A DNA stretch of 64,000 nucleotides from Bacillus sp. FJAT-52991 (GCF_037201805.1 NZ_CP147404.1:954001-1018000); one strand, 5' to 3'; counted from the first letter of the stretch, positions 19,639 to 29,220 are shown. Notes: generated from the sequence alone by a model not told the origin. Program-made: numbers and translations.

Positions 19639-19721
19639 GTGCTAAGCAACCTTTGCCGTTCTTGTATAGGATTCATCATGATGGAGAATCCTATGCGAGA
19701 ACGACTTGAGAAGCTTAGCAC
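19639..19721. other. Long three-arm hairpin between yjbI and cwlQ
   Basis: Three nested perfect arm pairs lie in one 83-nt structure. GTGCTAAGC pairs with GCTTAGCAC, GTTCT with AGAAC, and ATAGGATTC with GAATCCTAT. Internal loops of 10/10 and 3/3 bases separate them, and the apical loop has 11 bases. It abuts the cwlQ stop codon. There is only a TTTT after it on the minus strand, so it may be an unusual terminator or a structured 3' UTR. Confidence 0.6.
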
Positions 19722-20348
19722 TTATGAGTAATAATAATCGGTTACTTTCTTTACGTAGTTTTGTGTTTCCTTAAACGGAGGAATTCCTCCATATTTTTTT
19801 ACATTACCAGGTCCAGCATTGTAGGCAGCTAGTGCAAGTTCAACGTTTCCATTAAACTTATCTAACATTTGACGTAAATATTTTGCTCCGCCAAAGATGT
19901 TTTGTTCAGGATCGAGTGGGTTCGTCACACCAAGGCTGCGAGCGGTAGCTGGCATTAATTGCATCAATCCTTTTGCTCCTGCGTGACTCACTACATTTGG
20001 ATTGAAGTTAGATTCTTGCTTAATGACAGCCTGAATCAGTTTTTTGGGGATATTATATTTTTCTGCTGCTCTTGTGATAATGTCATCGTAATCCGTTTTC
20101 ACCGGTTTTCCACCAGGCTTGATCACATCAGCACCAGGCTTTGTAGGTAGCAACTCTGGCAATGTACCTCCCGTAGTTGGAGGTGATGGAGGAGTGCCAT
20201 TTTCAAGTTTTAGCCCTTGCATTAATGCTTGTTGCAGCACTGCACCGAATATTTGTGACGGATTCGGTGCTGAAAGGGTTCTGGGAAACATTGACACGCC
20301 TTGCATTAGGCTTGTTTGAATAATTGTTTTAAAAAGATCGTTACTCAT
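19722..20348 (-). CDS. cwlQ: Lytic transglycosylase CwlQ (YjbJ)
   Basis: A 208-residue protein with a C-terminal SLT domain (residues about 95-205). Visible motifs are the catalytic Glu in [13 protein letters not shown], the [10 protein letters not shown] motif and the [12 protein letters not shown] motif. CwlQ of B. subtilis has both muramidase and soluble lytic transglycosylase activity. There is no signal peptide, as in the homologue; a Pro/Gly-rich linker at about residues 53-80 separates the N-terminal part. Confidence 0.9.
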   Translation of the reverse strand: MSNDLFKTIIQTSLMQGVSMFPRTLSAPNPSQIFGAVLQQALMQGLKLENGTPPSPPTTGGTLPELLPTKPGADVIKPGGKPVKTDYDDIITRAAEKYNIPKKLIQAVIKQESNFNPNVVSHAGAKGLMQLMPATARSLGVTNPLDPEQNIFGGAKYLRQMLDKFNGNVELALAAYNAGPGNVKKYGGIPPFKETQNYVKKVTDYYYS

Positions 20349-20357
20349 TTTTCTCTC

Positions 20358-20951
20358 CTATAATTCCTCTTTTAATTGGTGTAATTTTTCTAAATAGAAT
20401 CTCTTAACTTTATTATCGGTTATCCGCCTAGGAATTTGAAATTTTTTTAGTAAATGGTTGAATATTTCTTGTCCAGTTTTTTCTTCTTGTACTTCATATT
20501 CCAATTCATAATCCTCTTTTCCTAAATAGAAACTGTTGTCAAATGTGAGAAGGCCTTCTTGGTAGGGGATTTCTGCTCTTTTCGTTGATAAAGTGCCGAA
20601 ATGCTGTAGTGAATCAATCTCCAATAGGGTTAATTGAAGTACCTCTTTAACGATTCCTTCTGGAAATTTTCCCTTCAACAATAGTACTTCAGCTTCTTCC
20701 TTCAGCAGTGATTGATTCGTTTCTAGCAGCCCGATTTCTGCCGGCTGTTTAAGAGTAAGTTCAAATGTTGCTTCCTTTTCTCTAATACGAAGTGCACAGC
20801 CTTGCTGTTTTAAATGAAAGGATGCGGTATCTAAATAGTGGTTATGTTGCAAAGCAAAATCTTCTTCTTTTATGTGAAAGGCTTGAATTAAATGAAGGAA
20901 CTCCTCTTTTTCCAATAAGTTTTTAAATTCAATCTCCAATTGTTGACTCAT
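20358..20951 (-). CDS. yjbK: CYTH-domain protein YjbK
   Basis: A 197-residue CYTH (CyaB-thiamine triphosphatase) protein. The ExExK-type motif is LEIEFKN at residues 5-11, and alternating basic/acidic beta strands (CALRIREKEATFELTLKQPA; YELEYEV) form the predicted tunnel. Such enzymes hydrolyse triphosphate-containing substrates or inorganic triphosphate; the substrate here is unknown. It lies 9 bases upstream of cwlQ on the same strand and divergent from yjbL-relQ. Confidence 0.88.
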   Translation of the reverse strand: MSQQLEIEFKNLLEKEEFLHLIQAFHIKEEDFALQHNHYLDTASFHLKQQGCALRIREKEATFELTLKQPAEIGLLETNQSLLKEEAEVLLLKGKFPEGIVKEVLQLTLLEIDSLQHFGTLSTKRAEIPYQEGLLTFDNSFYLGKEDYELEYEVQEEKTGQEIFNHLLKKFQIPRRITDNKVKRFYLEKLHQLKEEL

Positions 20952-21109
20952 ATTTGCTTCCTCTTTTCATATAGTTTATTCGTTACTTCTTATTCTAAAG
21001 GTCAAGTGTCTATATTTGAAAGGAAAAGATGTGTTAAAATATATAATGGGTTTTTTTCGATGAAATGTATAAAACGAAAAAAACAGCAAGAATTAAAGGG
21101 GGAATTAGG

Positions 21110-21484
21110 ATGAGAAAGACCATTCATTTTACGAAAGCTATATGGAATGAGAAAGAGTTAGCGTTACTTTCAGAGCATCCAGTCTCATTGTCCGCAGTGA
21201 AAGCAAGCGGACAAATGATTGTTGATTCAGATCAAAAAGCATTTGTTTATTTAGCAGAAGAAAATGATGAATTTATTTATTTATACATACATGAAAGTGT
21301 TTGGGGAGAGTTGCAGAAGGCGATTGAAAAAGAAGCTAGCTTGCTTGCAGTTGGCGAGGATGCTCGACTTCAATTAAGTCATTGGAGTGAAGAACTCTCC
21401 TATTTAATCAGTAATATTGAAGGCAATAGTAACTATGGGGAAGAGATGGTTGAGTCTGTAGAGAAGATCTTTTTGCACCAATAA
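21110..21484 (+). CDS. yjbL: YjbL family protein
   Basis: A 124-residue acidic protein of unknown function, in the position of B. subtilis yjbL directly upstream of the alarmone synthetase. The start ATG at 21110 follows GGGGGAATTAGG; an upstream in-frame start at 21065 lacks a ribosome binding site. First gene of the probable yjbLMNO operon. Confidence 0.8.
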   Translation: MRKTIHFTKAIWNEKELALLSEHPVSLSAVKASGQMIVDSDQKAFVYLAEENDEFIYLYIHESVWGELQKAIEKEASLLAVGEDARLQLSHWSEELSYLISNIEGNSNYGEEMVESVEKIFLHQ

Positions 21485-21514
21485 CAATGCAACTATGTCT
21501 GAGAGGGAAGATAG

Positions 21515-22159
21515 ATGATACGTTGGGATGAGTTTTTATCACCTTATAAACAAGCAGTAGAAGAGTTGAAAATCAAGCTTAAGGGGATGCGGACCCAATT
21601 TGAACTTGAGGATGAGCATTCTCCGATTGAATTTGTCACCGGTCGTGTCAAGCCGATTGCAAGTATTCTTGAAAAAGCATATGAAAAGGGCATTCCATTC
21701 GAGCGATTGGAAACAGAAATCCAAGATATTGCTGGCGTGCGGATGATGTGCCAATTTGTGGATGATATAAAAAAAGTTGTGCATAAACTACGAATGCGTA
21801 AAGATTTTACTATAATAGAAGAGAAAGATTATATCTCTCATAAAAAGCCGAGCGGTTACCGGTCTTATCATTTAGTCATTGAATATCCCGTTCAAACAAT
21901 TAATGGTGAAAAGAAAATTTTAGCTGAAATTCAAATTCGTACGTTAGCAATGAATTTTTGGGCGACAATTGAACATTCTTTAAATTATAAATATGATGGG
22001 CAATTCCCTGAAGAAATTAAAATGAGATTGCAGCGAGCGGCTGAGGCGGCTTTCAGGCTCGATGAGGAAATGTCGCTTATTCGTGAAGAAATAAAGGAAG
22101 CTCAAGCTTTTTTTACAAAGAAAAAAGAGCAAACGAATGATCGTAGGAAGAAAGAATAA
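21515..22159 (+). CDS. sasB: Small alarmone synthetase RelQ/SasB (YjbM)
   Basis: A 214-residue single-domain (p)ppGpp synthetase. Typical RelA/SpoT synthetase signatures are present: [30 protein letters not shown] and [25 protein letters not shown]. There is no hydrolase domain. It transfers pyrophosphate from ATP to GDP/GTP and acts as a tetramer stimulated by pppGpp in B. subtilis. It is followed after 20 bases by NAD kinase, an arrangement conserved in Firmicutes. Confidence 0.95.
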   Translation: MIRWDEFLSPYKQAVEELKIKLKGMRTQFELEDEHSPIEFVTGRVKPIASILEKAYEKGIPFERLETEIQDIAGVRMMCQFVDDIKKVVHKLRMRKDFTIIEEKDYISHKKPSGYRSYHLVIEYPVQTINGEKKILAEIQIRTLAMNFWATIEHSLNYKYDGQFPEEIKMRLQRAAEAAFRLDEEMSLIREEIKEAQAFFTKKKEQTNDRRKKE

Positions 22160-22179
22160 AAGGAAAAAGGGTGGCTGAC

Positions 22180-22974
22180 ATGAAATTCGCAATTACGTCT
22201 AAAGGCGATGCTAAATCCAATGCTCTAATGCATAAAATTCGCACTTATTTGCTTGATTTTAAGTTAACGTATGATGAAAAACAGCCGGATATTGTCATTT
22301 CTGTTGGTGGGGATGGAACGTTATTGTATGCCTTTCATCGCTATAGTTCTAGGCTCGATAAAACAGCATTTGTTGGTGTTCATACCGGTCATTTAGGTTT
22401 TTATGCGGACTGGGTGCCTGATGAAATTGAAAAGCTCGTCATTGCCATTGCCCGTACACCTTATCAAATTATTGAATATCCTCTGTTAGAAACGATTATT
22501 CGTTATCAGCATGGTGGGAAAGAAACGCGATATTTGGCTTTAAATGAATCCACGGTGAAAAGTGTAGAAGGTACGCTCGTAATGGATGTGGAAATTCGCG
22601 GAGATCATTTTGAGCGATTTCGAGGTGATGGTCTATGCGTGTCGACTCCTTCGGGAAGCACAGCGTACAATAAAGCGCTTGGTGGAGCGATTCTACATCC
22701 ATCGATTCGCGCGTTACAATTGGCAGAGATGGCATCCATTAATAACCGGGTGTTTCGTACAGTAGGCTCTCCACTCATTTTGCCCGCTCACCATACTTGC
22801 ATGCTAAAACCTGTGAATCGGCCAGATTTCCTCGTGACAATTGATCATTTAACGTTGCTTCATAAAGATGTAAAGTCGATTCAATATCGGGTCGCCAATG
22901 AAAAAATACGCTTTGCTCGTTTTCGCCCATTCCCATTTTGGAAGCGAGTCCATGATTCCTTTGTTAGCAACTAA
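22180..22974 (+). CDS. nadK: NAD kinase
   Basis: Phosphorylates NAD to NADP. The 264-residue protein has the GGDG motif (43-46), the LNE motif ([12 protein letters not shown]) and the [21 protein letters not shown] site. The start was set at ATG 22180 ([10 protein letters not shown]), as in B. subtilis NadF; a GTG nine bases upstream is less likely. The stop TAA shares its last base with the ATG of the next gene. Confidence 0.96.
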   Translation: MKFAITSKGDAKSNALMHKIRTYLLDFKLTYDEKQPDIVISVGGDGTLLYAFHRYSSRLDKTAFVGVHTGHLGFYADWVPDEIEKLVIAIARTPYQIIEYPLLETIIRYQHGGKETRYLALNESTVKSVEGTLVMDVEIRGDHFERFRGDGLCVSTPSGSTAYNKALGGAILHPSIRALQLAEMASINNRVFRTVGSPLILPAHHTCMLKPVNRPDFLVTIDHLTLLHKDVKSIQYRVANEKIRFARFRPFPFWKRVHDSFVSN

Positions 22975-23864
22975 TGGATAAGCGATTTCGTTTAATATGG
23001 ACTGCTGAAGCAAGTGATCGCGGAAAAATGTTGCGAGAATTTTTAGTTGGCCAAAAAATTTCTAAGCGAGCACTGACCGATATTAAATATAATGGTGGTC
23101 AAATTTTAGTTAATGATCAAGAGGAAAATGTACGTTATAACGTGGAAGTAGGAGACCGAATTGAGCTGATCTTTCCCCGAGAAATACGGAGCGACGGAAT
23201 GAAAGGGGAAAGGCTGCCGTTGTCGATTGTATTTGAAGATGCCTATGTGCTCGTTGTTGCTAAACCTGCTGGCATGAATACTATTCCGTCAAGAGAGCAT
23301 CCGGCAGGAAGTTTGGCAAATGCTTTGATCAGCTATTATGAACAACAAGGAATTGAGGCAACTGTTCATATTGTGACACGGCTCGATCGCGATACGTCAG
23401 GCCTTGTTTTAATAGCGAAGCATCGACATATTCATCATTTATTTTCAGAGATGCAAAAACAACGACTCGTTTCCCGCTCGTATGTTGCCCTTGCTTCTGG
23501 TTTGTTCTCTAGTACAGTTGGCGTGATTGAACAGCCAATTGGTCGAAAAGAGACGAGTATTATTGAACGAGAAGTAAGAGAAGATGGACAATATGCTTGC
23601 ACTCGATACGAATTGATTCATCAATATAAGACGTTTGCTCAGGTTCGATTGAAGTTAGAGACGGGTCGTACCCATCAAATACGTGTGCATCTTTCACATA
23701 TTGGACATCCGCTCTTAGGCGACGATCTGTATGGAGGCCCAATGGAGAACATCACTCGCCAAGCTCTTCATTGCAGTGACTTAGCGTTTCGTCATCCCGT
23801 CACTGAGGAAGAAATGAATTTTCACTTGCTGCTTGCTACTGATTTGCAGCGGTTACTGGAATAG
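22974..23864 (+). CDS. yjbO: RluA-family pseudouridine synthase YjbO
   Basis: A 296-residue RNA pseudouridine synthase with an N-terminal S4-like segment (about residues 18-65) and a catalytic domain. The catalytic Asp138 is in TRLDRDTSGLVL; the usual His before RLD is Thr here. The ETGRTHQIRVH and DDLYGG motifs are intact. The target uridine is unknown. The start overlaps the nadK stop by one base. Confidence 0.92.
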   Translation: MDKRFRLIWTAEASDRGKMLREFLVGQKISKRALTDIKYNGGQILVNDQEENVRYNVEVGDRIELIFPREIRSDGMKGERLPLSIVFEDAYVLVVAKPAGMNTIPSREHPAGSLANALISYYEQQGIEATVHIVTRLDRDTSGLVLIAKHRHIHHLFSEMQKQRLVSRSYVALASGLFSSTVGVIEQPIGRKETSIIEREVREDGQYACTRYELIHQYKTFAQVRLKLETGRTHQIRVHLSHIGHPLLGDDLYGGPMENITRQALHCSDLAFRHPVTEEEMNFHLLLATDLQRLLE

Positions 23865-23981
23865 GCGAAGGTCAAAGAAAGCGAAGAAATGGCCGGAAAG
23901 TCGAAGAAAGCGTCGCAAAGGTCAAAGAAGCGCCGAAAAAGCCGAAGAAACCTTCACAAAGGTCGAACAAATTCACAACAA
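23865..23981. repeat. Purine-rich degenerate repeat tract
   Basis: About 115 bases of one-strand purine-rich sequence with recurring short units such as AAGGTCAAAGAA, AAAGTCGAAGAA and AAAGCCGAAGAAA. It lies between yjbO and its terminator. It stays open in one frame but with Lys/Arg/Glu-only composition; I do not call a gene. Confidence 0.5.
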
Positions 23982-24016
23982 AGCCCGCCAATCACAGACT
24001 AGGCGGGCTGTTTTTT
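23982..24016. terminator. Terminator between yjbO and prpE
   Basis: The stem AGCCCGCC / GGCGGGCT, with a 12-base interior, is followed by TTTTTT on the plus strand. It overlaps the prpE stop region. Confidence 0.8.
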
Positions 24017-24752
24017 ACGAGAAGTTTCGGAATTTTTCTGGAACGAAAGGCATGGATGATGGGACAGAGATTATCTCTTTTTCAGGATAACGGAAAGCGG
24101 ATAGTTTTCCACCAAAGACAGCACCTGTGTCAATGTTAGCTGTATGATGAATCAGCCGAGCTTCTTTTGTTGGTGTATGACCATAAATAATCCAGGGCCT
24201 CCCTTTATATTGCTTGGCCCAATCTCGGCGCACAGGAGAGCCATCGGGATGTTTTTCGCCTGTAATATCACCATATAGGACGAATGTTTTCACTTTGGAA
24301 GTGAATTCGCCGATGTCTTGTTCACGGATGCCGGCGTGTGCGATAATCAATAGACCTTCATCTAATATTTGATAAAGTGGCGATTGTTCATAAAGGTTGA
24401 TGAATTTCTTTTTCACGCGTTTAAAGTCGCGATTGTCTAGCTGCTCAAGCTCAGCAACTGTCGTTTCTAGTCCATGGGTGACTTGAACATTGTTTCCGCA
24501 AAACCATCGATACAACTTATTGCAATGGTTGCCAGGCGCATAGTAAGCTAATTGTTTCTCCCATAAGTCATGAACCACGTTAATGACTTGGAGAGAGGAA
24601 GGGCCGCGGTCCGTTAAATCGCCAACAAAACCAAGTAGTCGTCCTTGAGGATGAATAGGGAGTCCATTATCCCATGAATAGCCAAGCTTAGTCGTCAACT
24701 GTTTAAATTCTTGAAAGCAACCGTGGATGTCTCCGATGATATCAATATTCAT
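24015..24752 (-). CDS. prpE: PrpE, bis(5'-nucleosyl)-tetraphosphatase/phosphatase
   Basis: A 245-residue PPP-family metallophosphatase with GDIHG (7-11), GDLTDRGP (44-51), GNHCNK (74-79), a HAGI motif and the GHTP motif near residue 195. B. subtilis PrpE hydrolyses Ap4A asymmetrically, shows Tyr/Ser phosphatase activity and influences spore germination. The ATG is preceded by AAAGGAGTG. Confidence 0.93.
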   Translation of the reverse strand: MNIDIIGDIHGCFQEFKQLTTKLGYSWDNGLPIHPQGRLLGFVGDLTDRGPSSLQVINVVHDLWEKQLAYYAPGNHCNKLYRWFCGNNVQVTHGLETTVAELEQLDNRDFKRVKKKFINLYEQSPLYQILDEGLLIIAHAGIREQDIGEFTSKVKTFVLYGDITGEKHPDGSPVRRDWAKQYKGRPWIIYGHTPTKEARLIHHTANIDTGAVFGGKLSAFRYPEKEIISVPSSMPFVPEKFRNFS

Positions 24753-24891
24753 AAGTATGACACTCCTTTAATAATTAGTTTTTCCTAGTTAATACTTAAT
24801 ATAAGATTAATCTTTTTTAAAAGACAACTTCAAATGATTTTGATAGTATAGTTAATACATCGCAATCAATGAATGGGAAAGGAGATAATTT

Positions 24892-26745
24892 ATGGAAGAA
24901 AATACTTCTTTATTTTCATTATTAATCGTTGTTGTAGCTGCTTTTTTCACACCAATATTATTACACCGATTGAAGTTAAACTTCATTCCGGTCGTCATTG
25001 CAGAAATTATTGTAGGTCTTATTATAGGAAAAAGTGGCTTTGATATAGTAGAACCAGATGCTTGGTTGGAAACTTTATCAACCCTCGGGTTAATTTTCCT
25101 TATGTTTTTAAGTGGTCTTGAAATTGATTTTTCTGCATTTTCTACAGATAAAAAGCCAAAGAAAAAACAATCGAAAGCAAATGAGGAGCCGAATGCATTT
25201 GCAGCAGCAACCATTATATTTCTTGGGATACTCATCTTATCATACGGACTATCCTATTTGTTTGTTTTATTAGGTCTAATAGAAGATGCATTTTTGATGA
25301 CGTTAATCATTTCGACAATTTCACTAGGTGTTGTTGTTCCAACGCTAAAAGAAGCCCATTTAATGAAGACGGTCATCGGACAAATTATTTTACTTGTTGC
25401 CGTTATTGCCGATCTTGTGACAATGATCTTGCTAGCTGTTTATGTATCCGTTAATGGTACGGAAGGTGGGAACACGTGGCTACTTCTTGTTCTTTTTGGG
25501 GTAGGTGTCCTCCTTTATTTCATTGCGAAAAGGTTTAAAAATAATCCTTTTTTCGAAGCGTTATCGACTGGTACCGTGCAAATTGGTACTCGAGCAGTGT
25601 TTACATTAATGATTGTGCTTGTAGCCCTCTCTGAATATGTAGGCGCTGAAGATATTCTCGGTGCATTTTTAGCGGGTGTGCTAGTTTCATTATTAGCACC
25701 GAAAAACGAACTAGTTCGTCAGCTTGACTCGTTCGGGTATGGATTTTTAATTCCGATTTTCTTTGTTATGGTTGGAGTAGAGCTTGAACTATGGTCACTT
25801 TTAAGTGATAAAAAGACGCTATTGCTCATTCCGTTATTAATGTTAGCGCTTTTCATCTCCAAGGCATTGCCAATTTTATATTTAAAAAAATGGTATGACA
25901 TGAAAACGATTATGGCGTCAGCGTTTTTATTAACATCGACATTGTCCCTTGTGATTGCAGCAGCCAAAATTGCTGAAGAGTTAGGAGTGATTACAGCACA
26001 AATGACCGGTACACTGATTTTAGTAGCGGTGCTCACTTGCTTAATTACGCCTGCTATCTTTAAAAAATTATTTCCACCTCATCTGAGAGAGGAAAAACAA
26101 CTCAAAGTGGCTTTTGTCGGGGCTAACCAATATACAATGCCGATCTCAAAAGAATTAAAGTCTTCTTTATATGACACAGTTGTTTACCGCAAAAAGCCGG
26201 AAGTACAAGAAGGACATTTAAGTAAATCTGTTTTTGATATTATTGAACTAGATGAATTGTCAGTAGACTTATTAGCCGAGCAAAGAGTGTTTGATGCTGA
26301 TATCCTTGTCATTACAACTGGAGATGAAGCACATAATGCGCATCTTGCTCTCGAAGCGAAGGAGCGAGGCGTTGAACGTGTCATCGCTCATGTGGAAAGG
26401 AAAGAACAGGAAAAGCGTATGATAGCTGAAGGGATTGAAACCTTCTCCTACTTCCTTTCTTCAAAAGCATTGCTAAAAGCGCTCATTGAATCGCCAAGTA
26501 TTATTAGCATTTTAACGAATAAAGAAACGTCTCTATATGAAATTGAATTGCATAATGCTGATTATGAGGGCATTTCACTGAGAAAATTTCCATTCACAGG
26601 AGACGTTATCTTTGTGCGGATCTTCCGTGGCAACGACTCCATCGTTCCTCATGGAGATACCGAATTACAATTAAATGATCGTCTAATCATCACTGGCTCA
26701 AAAGAATACGTAGACGAACTAAAACGCGAACTAGAATTTGATTAA
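24892..26745 (+). CDS. yjbQ: CPA2 monovalent cation/proton antiporter YjbQ
   Basis: A 617-residue protein with 12-13 predicted membrane helices (residues 1-390), a RCK_N/TrkA-N-like domain (about 400-515) and a RCK_C domain (about 535-617). The membrane part contains a long charged loop KPKKKQSKANEEP near residues 88-100. By family it exchanges K+ or Na+ for protons with nucleotide gating. B. subtilis YjbQ occupies the same position after prpE. ATG preceded by AAAGGAG. Confidence 0.88.
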   Translation: MEENTSLFSLLIVVVAAFFTPILLHRLKLNFIPVVIAEIIVGLIIGKSGFDIVEPDAWLETLSTLGLIFLMFLSGLEIDFSAFSTDKKPKKKQSKANEEPNAFAAATIIFLGILILSYGLSYLFVLLGLIEDAFLMTLIISTISLGVVVPTLKEAHLMKTVIGQIILLVAVIADLVTMILLAVYVSVNGTEGGNTWLLLVLFGVGVLLYFIAKRFKNNPFFEALSTGTVQIGTRAVFTLMIVLVALSEYVGAEDILGAFLAGVLVSLLAPKNELVRQLDSFGYGFLIPIFFVMVGVELELWSLLSDKKTLLLIPLLMLALFISKALPILYLKKWYDMKTIMASAFLLTSTLSLVIAAAKIAEELGVITAQMTGTLILVAVLTCLITPAIFKKLFPPHLREEKQLKVAFVGANQYTMPISKELKSSLYDTVVYRKKPEVQEGHLSKSVFDIIELDELSVDLLAEQRVFDADILVITTGDEAHNAHLALEAKERGVERVIAHVERKEQEKRMIAEGIETFSYFLSSKALLKALIESPSIISILTNKETSLYEIELHNADYEGISLRKFPFTGDVIFVRIFRGNDSIVPHGDTELQLNDRLIITGSKEYVDELKRELEFD

Positions 26746-27025
26746 ACGAAAAGCGGAAGGCGCTCGTTCAGCGCGATAGCGGATTTAGGATCTCGACTGA
26801 GGGTTCACGGTTTTGGAACCCGACTGAGAGAGCAAAAATCAGCGTACGCGCTAGCGCCTGCAGCTGGACAAAAACGAAAAGCGGAAGCGGCCGTTTAGAC
26901 TCGGCAGACATAAGGCGAACCGCCGAAGTGGCGTTCTTTGCCACACAGGCGGGATGACTTATGTCCGAGAGTCTGGCCGCTGCAGCTGGACAAAAACGAA
27001 AAGCGGAAGGTCCCGTTTAGCGACG
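26746..27025 (+). repeat. Interspersed intergenic repeat array, copy D (three unit starts)
   Basis: The unit start AACGAAAAGCGGAAG occurs at about 26748, 26874 and 26996, and GCAGCTGGACAAAAACGAAAA joins the first to the second and the second to the third. Units are about 125 bp with internal inverted repeats; the third is truncated. The array belongs to the same family as the repeats at 17.7 and 58.5 kb. It occupies most of the 418-base yjbQ-fabI gap. Confidence 0.8.
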
Positions 27026-27117
27026 ACTAGCAAATGAGCTCTTAAAGTAGCAAATATTATGGACTTTAAGGGCTCTTTTTGCATTCATTGCTTTTCATTT
27101 TCATTAATTCCTGTTAA

Positions 27118-27137
27118 TATTATTACTAGGTACTAAT
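27118..27137 (+). promoter_or_regulatory. FapR operator upstream of fabI
   Basis: The region TATTATTACTAGGTACTAAT contains the reverse complement of the FapR box core (ACTAGGTACTAA). It lies about 27 bases before the fabI start. Together with the fabH box this puts both FAS II loci of the window under FapR. Confidence 0.8.
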
Positions 27138-27163
27138 AACTTGTAATAACAGGGGGAACGAAG

Positions 27164-27940
27164 ATGACACTTTCATTAGCTGGAAAAACATTTGTTGTCA
27201 TGGGTGTAGCCAATAAAAGAAGTATTGCTTGGGGAATTGCGCGTTCTTTACACGCGGCAGGTGCTCGCCTCATTTTTACATATGCAGGCGAACGCCTTGA
27301 GAAAAATGTCCGTGAGTTAGCGGAAACATTAGAAGGAAATGAATCTATTATTTTACCATGCGATGTCACTGTTGATGCAGATATCGAAAAATGCTTTGCA
27401 CAAATTAAAGAAGAAGTGGGCACGATTCATGGATTGGCTCACTGTATCGCTTTTGCGAATAAAGAAGATCTAGATGGCGAATTTGTTGACACTTCACGTG
27501 AAGGGTTCCTCCTTGCTCATAATATTAGCTCTTACTCACTAACGGCTGTGGCAAAATATGCAAAGCCTTTAATGACAGAAGGAGGAAGCATTGTCACAAT
27601 GACTTACTTAGGTGGCGAGCGAGTGGTGAAAAACTACAACGTCATGGGTGTAGCGAAAGCTTCTTTAGATGCGAGTGTTCGTTACTTGGCAGCTGACCTT
27701 GGCAAAGATGGCATTCGTGTCAATTCCATCTCTGCTGGTCCGATTCGTACGCTAGCTGCAAAAGGGATTAGCGACTTCAACTCGATTTTAAAAGAAATCG
27801 AAGAAACAGCTCCTCTGCGCCGTACAACTACACAAGAAGAAGTTGGAGATACTGCTGTGTTCCTATTCAGCGATATGTCTCGTGGAATTACAGGTGAAAA
27901 CCTTCACGTCGACTCTGGTTTTCATATCATTGCAAGATAA
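27164..27940 (+). CDS. fabI: Enoyl-ACP reductase FabI (NADH/NADPH dependent)
   Basis: FabI reduces trans-2-enoyl-ACP in the last step of each elongation cycle. The 258-residue SDR-type protein has the cofactor motif GVANKRSIAWGIA and the catalytic Tyr148, Tyr158 and Lys165 (YNVMGVAKAS). It is the typical triclosan target. The ATG follows GGGGGAAC. Transcribed alone, with a double terminator downstream. Confidence 0.96.
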   Translation: MTLSLAGKTFVVMGVANKRSIAWGIARSLHAAGARLIFTYAGERLEKNVRELAETLEGNESIILPCDVTVDADIEKCFAQIKEEVGTIHGLAHCIAFANKEDLDGEFVDTSREGFLLAHNISSYSLTAVAKYAKPLMTEGGSIVTMTYLGGERVVKNYNVMGVAKASLDASVRYLAADLGKDGIRVNSISAGPIRTLAAKGISDFNSILKEIEETAPLRRTTTQEEVGDTAVFLFSDMSRGITGENLHVDSGFHIIAR

Positions 27941-27950
27941 GATCATGGAT

Positions 27951-27980
27951 AAAAACCCGCTCATTGAAGCGGGTTTTTTG
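27951..27980 (+). terminator. Terminator of fabI
   Basis: The stem AAAACCCGCT / AGCGGGTTTT is followed by TT. Confidence 0.85.
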
Positions 27981-28006
27981 CACCTGTCGCTTCGCTTTCG
28001 ATGCAG

Positions 28007-28046
28007 AAAAGGGACCGTCTCAACTACTTATGAGACGGTCCCTTTT
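28007..28046. terminator. Second hairpin after fabI
   Basis: A perfect 16-bp stem AAAAGGGACCGTCTCA / TGAGACGGTCCCTTTT with an 8-base loop. It is symmetrical in A and T tracts, so it works in either direction. Confidence 0.75.
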
Positions 28047-28171
28047 GCCATGTTTGAATTCGTTCAAAAAAGATCATCTCATCAGACTTATGAATGAACA
28101 TCATCGATTTTTATTCTTATCTAAGAGTAGCGGACATATATTTTAAGAAGAGCCTTGTAGGAGGTGTTTAA

Positions 28172-28669
28172 ATGAAAAAGAAACAAGAGAAGCGTGAGCC
28201 GCTTATGTATATTCAACAGCCTTCTTTACATTCCCCCGAAGCTAGTATGCAGCAATCTTTTCATACGAAAAATGTTGAAATTAAAGACGAGGAGCAGAAA
28301 AAGAAAAGGAGGAAAGAGCATCGTTTCGTTGAAAAGTGGGATATCGAAGAGGAGGTTAATGAGAAAGTAAAAGAGGGGATAAAGCAGGAACAGTCAATAG
28401 AAAAGTCGCTTGAAGAAAAAACGAAACCGTCTTGGTTAGGAATTAAACCAGTAAAATCCTTTCAAAAAATGACCATGGATGAAAAGTTAGGTCACTTATC
28501 TACACAATTTATTCCTTTTCCGTGTGAGTTTATTTGCAAGGATCAGTCTTATAGAGGGATCTTAAAAGAGTGGACCAATAAAAAAATTAAGATAAAAAGC
28601 TTTAAAGAGGAAATCGTGATGATAGATCGAGCTGACTTAAAACACATTAGGATTATTGGACCAAGTTAA
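28172..28669 (+). CDS. cotO: Spore coat protein CotO
   Basis: A 165-residue very basic/acidic coat morphogenetic protein. The N-terminal half is charged, low complexity and probably coiled coil (EEEVNEKVKEGIKQEQSIEKSLEEK). The conserved C-terminal CotO domain (residues about 95-165) contains QFIPFPCEFICKDQSYRGIL. CotO helps assemble the outer coat and crust with CotH/CotE. It is followed by convergent cotZ. ATG preceded by GGAGGTG. Confidence 0.85.
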   Translation: MKKKQEKREPLMYIQQPSLHSPEASMQQSFHTKNVEIKDEEQKKKRRKEHRFVEKWDIEEEVNEKVKEGIKQEQSIEKSLEEKTKPSWLGIKPVKSFQKMTMDEKLGHLSTQFIPFPCEFICKDQSYRGILKEWTNKKIKIKSFKEEIVMIDRADLKHIRIIGPS

Positions 28670-28672
28670 AGA

Positions 28673-28700
28673 CAGGCAACGGATAATAGTCCGCTACCTG
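28673..28700. terminator. Possible hairpin between cotO and cotZ
   Basis: CAGG-CAA-CGGA pairs with TCCG-CTA-CCTG around a 6-base loop; there is an internal mismatch bulge and no long T run. Confidence 0.4.
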
Positions 28701-28707
28701 ATTTGAA

Positions 28708-29220
28708 TTAATCACAAATGTTTAAATTTACATCTTTAATACATTGCACAGCGCAGAAGCAGTTTAAATCAACTGTTATACAGCTACGAGTAGCACGGAA
28801 ATTTTGTACTTTACACACTTTTTTCAAGTCAATGCAGCAGTCATCAGTAATGTCAACTGGATCTCTCTCCTCATCCAGTGGCACTAATACACGAAGGCGA
28901 GCACAGCAATTATCGAATACGTCTTCTACACGAAAGAAGATCGAGACGCACACTTCATCGCAATGGTGATGAGGTGATTCATCAATTGGTCCAAAGAAAG
29001 CAAAGAATGGATTTCCTTCTGTCGTTGTTAATGTGAATACACGAGTGTCAGCGTGACGGCGACGAGCACCTGCTAGGTCACCAAGCGGTTCTGTGAAACA
29101 ATCCTTACACTCTAAACAATCGTCATTCATGTTCTCATTTTGAATATCGTTAATGGCACGAACTACTTCACACACACAACCTACTCGAGAAGAACCACCA
29201 ACATTATTTTTACAGCCCAT
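28708..29220 (-). CDS. cotZ: Spore crust protein CotZ/CotY (ExsY family)
   Basis: A 170-residue Cys-rich protein (about 17 Cys) with NDDCLECKDCF, GPIDESPHHHCDEVCVSIFFRVE and a C-terminal VDLNCFCAVQCI motif. ExsY/CotY/CotZ proteins self-assemble into hexagonal crystalline arrays crosslinked by disulfides, forming crust or exosporium basal layer. Only one paralogue is present in the window. The ATG is preceded by AAAGGAGC. Confidence 0.9.
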   Translation of the reverse strand: MGCKNNVGGSSRVGCVCEVVRAINDIQNENMNDDCLECKDCFTEPLGDLAGARRRHADTRVFTLTTTEGNPFFAFFGPIDESPHHHCDEVCVSIFFRVEDVFDNCCARLRVLVPLDEERDPVDITDDCCIDLKKVCKVQNFRATRSCITVDLNCFCAVQCIKDVNLNICD

